Shown here: positions 1-5,166 of the stretch, piece by piece | Numbering within the stretch: the first letter of the stretch is position 1 | Layout: the number at the start of each line of letters is the position of its first letter | NCBI GenBank assembly: GCA_905215225.1 | Contig: CAJMPM010000066.1 | Span: 1 to 7,522 of the forward strand | Reading direction: 5' to 3' | DNA length: 7,522 nt | Origin: an uncultured bacterium | GTDB taxonomy: Bacteria; Actinomycetota; Coriobacteriia; Coriobacteriales; Coriobacteriaceae | Notes under the pieces: generated by a model | Seen by the model: only the letters and a program-made list of their open reading frames with translations | Databases searched by the model: none | What the model was told of the DNA's origin: nothing | Translations under genes and position numbers: made by a program

Positions 1-55
1 TCTAGATCTGTAACACCTGGCTGGTCATTTCACTCCTAACTGTTACAGATCGAGA
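1..55. repeat. 55-bp palindromic element, copy 1
   Basis: Left arm TCTAGATCTGTAACA (1-15) and right arm TGTTACAGATCGAGA (41-55) are near-perfect inverted repeats around a 25-nt centre. The innermost ten bases of each arm, ATCTGTAACA and TGTTACAGAT, pair perfectly. The same 15+25+15 architecture occurs four more times in the window. The element starts at the window edge, so the array may continue upstream. Function is unknown; a REP-like extragenic palindrome or a protein-binding array are the leading ideas. Confidence 0.85.
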
Positions 56-81
56 CAAAGATGATGGCTGGGTAGACAAAA

Positions 82-136
82 TCTCAATCTATAACACCTA
101 GTCGAGTTTTCGGGTCCCACCTGTTACAGATTTAGA
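82..136. repeat. 55-bp palindromic element, copy 2
   Basis: Arms TCTCAATCTATAACA (82-96) and TGTTACAGATTTAGA (122-136) flank a 25-nt centre that contains CGAG and CTCG-like self-complementary bases around a T run. It begins 81 bp after copy 1 begins. It lies 18 bp beyond the lacI stop codon. Read on the minus strand, the hairpin is followed by ATTTTGTC, so it could also serve as a weak terminator for lacI, for which no other terminator is visible. Confidence 0.85.
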
Positions 137-154
137 CGAGCAGGCCGAGCACGT

Positions 155-1156
155 CTACGCCCGCAGATCCCTTACGCTGGAACGCTCGACCAACACGCCC
201 GAGACGAGCGTACGGCTTCTGGAGCTCGGGGCTTCCAGACCTGCGACGACCTCATTAAGCGCACGGACGCCCAGCTCGCGGTGGCGGAACTTCACCGACG
301 TCAGAATCGAGTTGGGAATCGTCTTGTAGAGCTCATCGTCGAAGCCGATCACGGACACGTCGTCGGGCACACTGAGCCCTTTGTCACGTAGAGCCATCAT
401 CACGCCGTTTGCCATGCAGTCGTTAGCCGCAAGGACCGCCGTGCAATCGGGTTTATCGGCAAGCACAAGGCCCGCAGCATAGCCACTATCCGCATTCCAA
501 TCGCCTTGCAGGGGCGCGGGCGGCTCAATGCCACGCGTCTCGAGTGCCGCACGCCAACCTTTCATACGGCACTGGCTCGACAGCGACTCTTTCTTACCAG
601 AGACGAAGTACACATTCTTGTGTCCGCGATTCAAGAAGTACTCGCATGCCATGCGCGCGCCGCCCTCTTGGTCGTCACTGACGGTAGAGCAGGTAGGATG
701 TTCCATCGACGTGATAATCACCGTCTTGAGGTCTTTCGGCGCCTCAAAGGTATCAAAGTCATCGACCATCTGGCGCAGGTTGAAAATCATGCCGTCGACG
801 GGAAGCTGCGACATCCTACGTGCCGCTTCGGCAAGGGTCATCTTCTCCCCCGCCCGCTTTTTAATCATCGTGAGCGCAAAGCCTCGCTCTGCGGCGGCAT
901 CGGCGATACCGTCAATCATGTCCACGGCGCCGCCCGACAAGTGGAACATCACCACGCCGATGCACCCGTAACGGCCCAACTTGAGCGAACGCGCGGCAAA
1001 GTTGGTTCGAAACCCGAGCGCCTCCATAGCCGAATGGACCTTATCGCGTGTCGACTCTCGCACGCTATTGGGCTCGTTGATCACACGCGAAACCGTCTTG
1101 AGAGAAACACCCGCGGCAATCGCCACATCGTTCATTGAGACATTTTTCTTGTCCAT
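155..1156 (-). CDS. LacI-family transcriptional repressor of the adjacent lactose PTS operon
   Basis: Predicted 333-residue DNA-binding repressor, the normal length for the LacI family. The N-terminal helix-turn-helix is clear (residues about 8-29, NDVAIAAGVSLKTVSRVINE), with L19 and K20 at the positions that set operator specificity in E. coli LacI (Y17, Q18). A hinge helix with the family NFAARSL pattern follows at 52-58, then a periplasmic-binding-protein-like effector domain to the C-terminus, including IGFDDE. I chose the ATG at 1154-1156: the family N-terminus begins a few residues later, and GGAG lies upstream at the far end of usable spacing. The open frame extends to a TTG at 1234, but those 26 residues are not LacI-like. 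The gene is divergent from lacE and shares its regulatory region, so it probably represses lacE-lacG and perhaps itself. The inducer is unknown; a phosphorylated sugar is plausible. Lactose PTS operons of lactococci and staphylococci use a DeoR-type LacR instead. Confidence 0.93.
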   Translation of the reverse strand: MDKKNVSMNDVAIAAGVSLKTVSRVINEPNSVRESTRDKVHSAMEALGFRTNFAARSLKLGRYGCIGVVMFHLSGGAVDMIDGIADAAAERGFALTMIKKRAGEKMTLAEAARRMSQLPVDGMIFNLRQMVDDFDTFEAPKDLKTVIITSMEHPTCSTVSDDQEGGARMACEYFLNRGHKNVYFVSGKKESLSSQCRMKGWRAALETRGIEPPAPLQGDWNADSGYAAGLVLADKPDCTAVLAANDCMANGVMMALRDKGLSVPDDVSVIGFDDELYKTIPNSILTSVKFRHRELGVRALNEVVAGLEAPSSRSRTLVSGVLVERSSVRDLRA

Positions 1157-1207
1157 CGTTGCCACTACTTCTCCAGTCGGTTTTGCATCGCTTGCTTTTT
1201 GCGTTCT

Positions 1208-1234
1208 AGCATACACTACCTGCCCGACTGACAA
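1208..1234 (-). promoter_or_regulatory. Candidate lacI promoter
   Basis: On the minus strand TTGTCA (1229-1234) and TATGCT (1208-1213) resemble -35 and -10 boxes, but the spacer is only 15 bp, shorter than usual. It would give a leader of about 45 nt before the chosen lacI ATG, which supports that start over the TTG at 1234. This is a pattern match only. Confidence 0.3.
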
Positions 1235-1278
1235 ATCAACCGTTTACCGGACAATATCGACCGCTCACCCGTATATCC

Positions 1279-1307
1279 TTGTTGCTCTTCCAAAAATGTC
1301 TTACGTT
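1279..1307 (+). promoter_or_regulatory. Candidate lacE promoter overlapping the operator
   Basis: TTGTTG (1279-1284) and TACGTT (1302-1307) are 17 bp apart on the plus strand. The -10 match is weak (3 of 6), but the position just in front of the palindromic operator is what repression would need. An alternative pair is CTGACA (1228-1233) with CAATAT (1252-1257), 18 bp apart; the operator would then act as a roadblock downstream. I cannot decide between them. Confidence 0.25.
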
Positions 1308-1339
1308 GTCATTAACGAAATGACAACGTTGTCATTTCG
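1303..1339. promoter_or_regulatory. LacI-type operator (perfect 24-bp palindrome plus an extra half-site)
   Basis: Positions 1316-1339 form a perfect 24-bp palindrome with half CGAAATGACAAC and a central CG, the symmetry typical of LacI-family operators. A second copy of ACGTTGTCATT lies at 1303-1313, 23 bp upstream of the copy inside the palindrome (1326-1336), so it can also pair with AATGACAACGT (1319-1329). The site sits between the divergent lacI and lacE genes, about 100 bp before the lacE ATG. It is the likely binding site of the adjacent LacI protein, perhaps as two overlapping operators. Confidence 0.8.
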
Positions 1340-1344
1340 CAATG

Positions 1345-1363
1345 CCTTCCTTAAGCAGGAAGG
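1345..1363 (+). other. Short hairpin in the lacE leader
   Basis: CCTTCC (1345-1350) and GGAAGG (1358-1363) form a perfect 6-bp stem around a 7-nt loop. It would lie early in the lacE mRNA leader, just after the operator. There is no U tract behind it, so it is not a terminator. It might protect the mRNA 5' end, or be chance. Confidence 0.35.
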
Positions 1364-1440
1364 TTTCCGGGCAGTCCTGACCATCCATCGACGACCAGTT
1401 CCATCCACATGCATCGCGCATCAAGTAGCAAAGGAGCTCT

Positions 1441-3219
1441 ATGGACGCCATCGTAAAGATGCTCGAAAAGCATCAACCGTTCTTCGAGAAGATCTCGAGA
1501 AACATCTACCTCCAGGCCATCAAGGACGGATTCCTTGGGTGCATGCCCATCGTCCTCACCTCTTCGATCTTCCTGCTGATCGCCACCCTTCCCGGTGTAG
1601 TCGGCATCACGCTGCCCCAGCCGCTCATCGACTGGTGCAACAAGCTGTACAACTTCACCATGGGCGTCATGGGCATCATGGTTGCCGGCACCACCGCCAA
1701 GAACTTCACGGCTTCCATGAACCGTCGCATGCCCGCCGGCAAGGTGCTCAACGACGGCTCCACCATGGTTGCCGCCCAGTGCAGCATGCTGCTGCTTGCT
1801 GTTACGCAGTTCACCACCAAGTTCAACGGCTCCGAGCTTTCGGTCTTCGATTGCACCAGCATGGGCACGCGCGGTCTGTTCTCGGCCTATATCGCCGCAT
1901 TCATTACCGTGTGGGTTTATAAGTTCTGCGTCTCGCGCGATCTGACCATTAAGCTGCCCAAGGAGGTCCCGGGCGCCATCGCTCAGAACTTCCGCGACAT
2001 CATCCCCTTTGGCGGCGCCGTCATCATCTGCGGCATCATCGATGTCGTCGTGCGCAACCTCATGGGCGTTCCGTTCTCCGAGCTGCTTATCAAACTGCTC
2101 TCCCCGCTCTTCACTGCGGCAGAGACCTACCCCGGACTCATCCTTATTCAGGCGGCCACCGCGTTCTTCTGGTTCATCGGCGTCCACGGCCCTTCGATTG
2201 TCCAGCCGGGCATCGACCCCATCCGTCTTGCCAACCAGGCCGAGAACCTGCAGGTTCTGCTGGCCGGTGGCCACCCCGCCCACTCCCTCACCTTTAACAT
2301 GTCGCTCGTGGGTGAGTTCGGCGGCACCGGCGCCACGTTCATCGTGCCGCTTCTGCTGATTCTCTTTATGAAGTCCAAACAGCTCAAAGCCGTCGGCAAG
2401 GCCTCGATTGTTCCTGTTGCCTTCGCCGTCAACGAACCGCTGCTCTTTGGCGCGCCGATGATCCTTAACCCCTACATGCTCGTCCCCTTTGTTGCCGCCG
2501 GCTGCGTCAACGTGAGTGTTGCCAAGTTCTTTATCGATAACGTGGGCATGAACGGCTTCTCCTTCGTGGTGCCTTGGGCTACCCCTGCCCCCATCGGCAT
2601 CTTCATCACCACGAACTTCCAGCTTATCGCCCTGGTATTTGTCGCGATCATCATCTTGCTGGACGCCATCATCTACCTGCCGTTCTTGAAGGCATACGAT
2701 AAGCTGCTCTGCGACCAGGAGGCCGAGCGCGCCGCCGAGCTGGGTCTCGAGTCCGACGGTGCTGCCACCATCGCCGCCAACGCCTCCGTGCCCGCTATCG
2801 AGCAGGCTGCCGCTTCCGTCGAGACGACCGTTGCCGCCACCGACAGCAAGCCTGTCGCCGATCAGCCCGAGCCCGCCGCCAAAGCATCCGCTAAGAAGGA
2901 CGTCGATGGCCTGAAGGTCCTCGTCCTGTGCGCCGGCGCCGGCACCTCTGCCATGCTCGCCAACGCCATCAAGGAAGGTGCTGCGCAGACCGGAGAGAAC
3001 ATCGCTTCCTCCGCAGGCGCCTATGGCCAGCACACTGCCATCATGGATCAGTACGACGTTATCGTGCTCGCCCCGCAGGTTCGTAGCTACTACAACGACA
3101 TGAAGGCCGACACCGATCGCCTGGGCATTAAGCTGCTCGCCCCGCGCGGTAAGGAATATATCGACCTTACTCGCGACCCCGCTGGCGCCATCAAGTGGCT
3201 CCGCGAGAACCTCGACTAG
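1441..3219 (+). CDS. lacE: PTS lactose/cellobiose-family permease, fused EIIC-EIIB (LacE-like)
   Basis: Membrane permease that imports a beta-galactoside while phosphorylating it at C6. The 592 residues divide into a hydrophobic EIIC domain (about 1-420, membrane segments starting near residue 31), an Ala-rich linker (about 421-485) and a cytoplasmic EIIB domain (about 486-592). The EIIB phospho-accepting cysteine is C497 in LVLCAGAGTS. In EIIC, H249 (IGVHGPS) and E332 (VNEPLLFG) fall at the places of the sugar-contacting His and Glu of the ChbC/lactose family. AAGGAG at 1431-1436 precedes the ATG with short spacing. The fused IIC-IIB order is that of LacE in lactose PTS systems, and the following lacG supports lactose as substrate; cellobiose or another beta-glycoside cannot be excluded from the sequence alone. 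The required EIIA (LacF) is not encoded in this window. The EIIB half is closely related to the second EIICB gene at the right end. Confidence 0.93.
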   Translation: MDAIVKMLEKHQPFFEKISRNIYLQAIKDGFLGCMPIVLTSSIFLLIATLPGVVGITLPQPLIDWCNKLYNFTMGVMGIMVAGTTAKNFTASMNRRMPAGKVLNDGSTMVAAQCSMLLLAVTQFTTKFNGSELSVFDCTSMGTRGLFSAYIAAFITVWVYKFCVSRDLTIKLPKEVPGAIAQNFRDIIPFGGAVIICGIIDVVVRNLMGVPFSELLIKLLSPLFTAAETYPGLILIQAATAFFWFIGVHGPSIVQPGIDPIRLANQAENLQVLLAGGHPAHSLTFNMSLVGEFGGTGATFIVPLLLILFMKSKQLKAVGKASIVPVAFAVNEPLLFGAPMILNPYMLVPFVAAGCVNVSVAKFFIDNVGMNGFSFVVPWATPAPIGIFITTNFQLIALVFVAIIILLDAIIYLPFLKAYDKLLCDQEAERAAELGLESDGAATIAANASVPAIEQAAASVETTVAATDSKPVADQPEPAAKASAKKDVDGLKVLVLCAGAGTSAMLANAIKEGAAQTGENIASSAGAYGQHTAIMDQYDVIVLAPQVRSYYNDMKADTDRLGIKLLAPRGKEYIDLTRDPAGAIKWLRENLD

Positions 3220-3234
3220 GTTCCTCCCTCTGTT

Positions 3235-3261
3235 GGTGCCCGGATCCCCAGTTCGGGCACC
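3235..3261 (+). other. Intercistronic hairpin between lacE and lacG
   Basis: GGTGCCCG (3235-3242) and CGGGCACC (3254-3261) form a perfect 8-bp GC-rich stem with an 11-nt loop, in the 75-bp gap between the two genes. The bases after it are CTCCCTATT, not a U tract, so it is unlikely to terminate. It could protect the 3' end of the lacE message or lower the lacE to lacG transcript ratio. Confidence 0.6.
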
Positions 3262-3294
3262 CTCCCTATTCGAATCCCACAGAAAGGATGACTC

Positions 3295-4716
3295 ATGACC
3301 AACCCCATGCAGTTCCCCGACGGCTTTGTGTTTGGCGGCGCCACCGCTGCTTACCAGGTTGAGGGCGAGACCCGTACGCACGGCAAGGGCAAAGTGCCCT
3401 GGGACGATTTCCTGGCTGCTCAGGGTCGCTTCTCCCCCGATCCCGCAAGCGATTTCTACAACAAGTACCCGGTCGATATCGACCTGTGCCAGCGCTTCGG
3501 CATCAACGGTATCCGCGTCTCCATCGCTTGGAGCCGCATCTTCCCCAACGGCACCGGTGAGATTAACCCCGAGGGTGTTGCCTTCTATCACGAGCTTTTT
3601 GCCACCTGCAACAAAGCTGGCGTTATCCCCTATGTCACGCTCGATCACTTCGATACGCCCGAGGCCTTTTACCAGAACGGCGGCGAGGGCTTCCTGACGC
3701 GCACGACGATCGACGCCTTTGTCGAGTACGCCAAGTTCTGCTTTGCCGAGTTCACCGAGGTCAAGCACTGGTTTACCTTTAACGAGATTCCCGCGACCGC
3801 CGAGGGCAGCTTTATCGTCGGCAACTGGCCGCACGGCGAGAAGTATCGCCTGGACAAGGCCTTCCAGCTCATGCACAACATGATGGTGGCCCACGCCAAG
3901 GCTGTCGTCGCCTTCCATGAGGGCGGCTTTGAGGGCGAGATCGGCATTGTCCAGAACCTGGAGCCCAAGTATCCCCTCGATCCCAACAGCGCTGCCGACT
4001 GCGAGGCCGCCCGCATGGCCGACGTCATCAACAACCGCTGGGTACTCGACGCCACCTTCCGCGGCCACTATGCAGCCGACACCATGGAGGCTGCGACCAA
4101 GCTGGCCCATATCGCCGGCGGCGAGCTCGACGTCCGCGACGAGGACATCGCCGCGCTGACCGCCGCGCTCCCCTACAACGATTGCCTGGGCGTCAACACC
4201 TACAAGTGCCAGTTCCTGCGTGCCGCCGAGGGCGAAAACGACATCAACCACAATGGCACCGGCGACAAGGGCTCCTCGCGCTGGTTCCTCAAGGGCGTGG
4301 GCGAGTCATGCGTGCGCGAAGGCGTACCCACCACCGATTGGGACTGGATCATCTATCCCGAGGGCCTCTACGACCTGCTGCTCCGCATTAAGAACGATTA
4401 CCCCAACTACAAGAAGATCTACATCACCGAGAACGGCATGGGCTATAAGGACGACTTTGAGGACGGCTTTATCGACGACGCCCCTCGCATCGACTACATG
4501 CGTCAGCATCTCGCATGGATCCTCAAGGCAATCGACGGCGGCGTGAACGTCGACGGTTACTTTGTGTGGTCGCTGCAGGACCAGTTCTCCTGGACCAACG
4601 GCTATAACAAGCGCTATGGCCTGTTCTACATCGACTTTGAGACCCAGAAGCGCTATCCCAAGGCGAGCGCGTACTGGTACAAGAACGTTGCGGAGACCGG
4701 CCTGCTCATGGCCTAG
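3295..4716 (+). CDS. lacG: 6-phospho-beta-galactosidase, glycoside hydrolase family 1
   Basis: Cytoplasmic retaining glycosidase that hydrolyses lactose 6-phosphate to galactose 6-phosphate and glucose, feeding the tagatose 6-phosphate route. The 473 residues match the length and course of lactococcal LacG as I recall it. The GH1 N-terminal motif FVFGGATAAYQVEG starts near residue 11. The acid/base is E164 in TFNEI, which is the LacG form rather than TFNEP. The nucleophile is E379 in YITENG. The phosphate-binding triad known for this enzyme (Ser, Lys, Tyr in FSW-NGY-KRYG) is present as S432, K439 and Y441, each four residues after its lactococcal number. That triad favours a 6-phosphate substrate over free beta-galactosides. 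AAAGGA at 3283-3288 lies six bases before the ATG. It is the last gene of the operon, 75 bp after lacE, and is followed by a strong terminator. A 6-phospho-beta-glucosidase activity is the main alternative, less likely given the close LacG match. Confidence 0.95.
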   Translation: MTNPMQFPDGFVFGGATAAYQVEGETRTHGKGKVPWDDFLAAQGRFSPDPASDFYNKYPVDIDLCQRFGINGIRVSIAWSRIFPNGTGEINPEGVAFYHELFATCNKAGVIPYVTLDHFDTPEAFYQNGGEGFLTRTTIDAFVEYAKFCFAEFTEVKHWFTFNEIPATAEGSFIVGNWPHGEKYRLDKAFQLMHNMMVAHAKAVVAFHEGGFEGEIGIVQNLEPKYPLDPNSAADCEAARMADVINNRWVLDATFRGHYAADTMEAATKLAHIAGGELDVRDEDIAALTAALPYNDCLGVNTYKCQFLRAAEGENDINHNGTGDKGSSRWFLKGVGESCVREGVPTTDWDWIIYPEGLYDLLLRIKNDYPNYKKIYITENGMGYKDDFEDGFIDDAPRIDYMRQHLAWILKAIDGGVNVDGYFVWSLQDQFSWTNGYNKRYGLFYIDFETQKRYPKASAYWYKNVAETGLLMA

Positions 4717-4738
4717 TTTCCGCCGCATAACCCCTGTC

Positions 4739-4786
4739 GGCCGCATGCGAATCCCTCCACGGATTCGCATGCGGCCTTTTTGTTTT
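4739..4786 (+). terminator. Intrinsic terminator of the lacE-lacG operon
   Basis: GGCCGCATGCGAATCC (4739-4754) pairs perfectly over 16 bp with 4761-4776, leaving a 6-nt loop, and is followed by TTTTTGTTTT. It begins 22 bp after the lacG stop codon. A strong rho-independent terminator pointing rightward; there is no matching T run on the other side. Confidence 0.95.
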
Positions 4787-4809
4787 GGTGAGCCCGTGCG
4801 GTCCGTTTA

Positions 4810-4864
4810 TCTCGATTTGTAACATCTAGCAGGGATTTTCAATCCTAACTGTTATAGATTTAGA
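4810..4864. repeat. 55-bp palindromic element, copy 3
   Basis: Arms TCTCGATTTGTAACA (4810-4824) and TGTTATAGATTTAGA (4850-4864) around a 25-nt centre. The centre contains its own small hairpin, GGATT-TTC-AATCC. First of three copies with start points exactly 80 bp apart. It lies 24 bp after the lacG terminator. Confidence 0.85.
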
Positions 4865-4889
4865 CGAACGAGCAACCAGGGCTAAAAGA

Positions 4890-4944
4890 TCTCAATCTGT
4901 AACACGTAGCCCACTTTCGACCGTCTAACTGTTACAGATCGAGA
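4890..4944. repeat. 55-bp palindromic element, copy 4
   Basis: Arms TCTCAATCTGTAACA (4890-4904) and TGTTACAGATCGAGA (4930-4944) around a 25-nt centre. A 25-bp unique spacer separates it from copy 3 and another from copy 5, so half-sites of alternating orientation recur every 40 bp. The centre of this copy has no clear inner hairpin. Confidence 0.88.
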
Positions 4945-4969
4945 CAAACGTTCGAACTAATCCAAACAA

Positions 4970-5024
4970 TCTCAATCTGTAACGTTTGGCCGAGTTTTTC
5001 GGTCCCAACCGTTACTGATTGAGA
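4970..5024. repeat. 55-bp palindromic element, copy 5
   Basis: Arms TCTCAATCTGTAACG (4970-4984) and CGTTACTGATTGAGA (5010-5024), again with a 25-nt centre. The innermost pair has changed from A/T to G/C on both sides, which keeps the pairing. The centre contains CCGA-GTTTT-TCGG, a perfect small hairpin. Last copy before the fic upstream region. Confidence 0.87.
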
Positions 5025-5042
5025 CAATTGGATAGTCAAATC

Positions 5043-5086
5043 CGCGCTTTCCAAGCAGCTGTGAAGCGCGCCTCTTTCCTTGTTTT
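5043..5086 (+). terminator. Terminator-like hairpin between the palindrome array and fic
   Basis: CGCGCTT (5043-5049) and AAGCGCG (5064-5070) form a 7-bp stem with a 14-nt loop, followed by the pyrimidine-rich stretch CCTCTTTCCTTGTTTT. The long loop and interrupted T run make it a weak candidate. It could end a transcript that runs through the palindrome array, or insulate fic from upstream transcription. Confidence 0.35.
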
Positions 5087-5158
5087 CAGTATCACGAACA
5101 TACTTTCGGTATCATTTCATGTTATTATGATACCGAAAGTATGTTCGTGATACTGAAA
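5084..5158. promoter_or_regulatory. Perfect 31-bp inverted repeat at the fic start (candidate operator and promoter)
   Basis: Positions 5084-5114 and 5128-5158 are perfect inverted repeats of 31 bp around an AT-rich 13-nt centre. Each arm holds two copies of an 11-bp box, TTTCRGTATCA, 20 bp apart (5084 and 5104; on the other strand ending at 5138 and 5158), so four boxes lie in mirror order. TATTAT (5123-5128) and TATGAT (5126-5131) in and next to the centre are fair -10 boxes; no good -35 is seen. The right arm ends in the first three bases of the fic ribosome binding site AAAGGAG (5156-5162). Binding here should block the promoter; in a read-through transcript the hairpin could mask the ribosome site. 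The Fic protein has its own winged-helix-like C-terminus, so autoregulation is possible. Confidence 0.8.
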
Positions 5159-5166
5159 GGAGCCAT

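Noticed and set aside
1157..1234. Upstream TTG start for the LacI protein, adding 26 residues
   Set aside because: The added residues are unlike any LacI N-terminus, would put the start inside the candidate promoter, and the ATG at 1156 gives the normal family length of 333.
981..1922. A 313-codon plus-strand frame across the lacI start, divergent region and lacE start
   Set aside because: It overlaps two strong genes and the operator, has no recognisable motif, and its second half is the out-of-frame shadow of lacE.
1351..4251. A 966-codon open frame on the minus strand opposite lacE and lacG
   Set aside because: It is a shadow of the two plus-strand genes caused by their G/C-ending codons. 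Its protein is low-complexity (rich in G, D, V, A), crosses the intergenic gap, and shows no family motif, while lacE and lacG are unmistakable.
1..5024. CRISPR array
   Set aside because: The repeated half-sites alternate in orientation, the repeats flank conserved as well as variable centres, only two or three units occur per block, and no cas gene is present.
4810..5024. Integron attC sites
   Set aside because: The size and palindromic form are similar, but the arm ends do not show the GTTRRRY/RYYYAAC core sites, no gene lies between copies, and no integrase is seen.
5025..5166. A small antitoxin gene in front of fic
   Set aside because: No short open frame with a ribosome site fits between the array and fic, and the Fic protein carries its own inhibitory motif, so a separate antitoxin is not expected.
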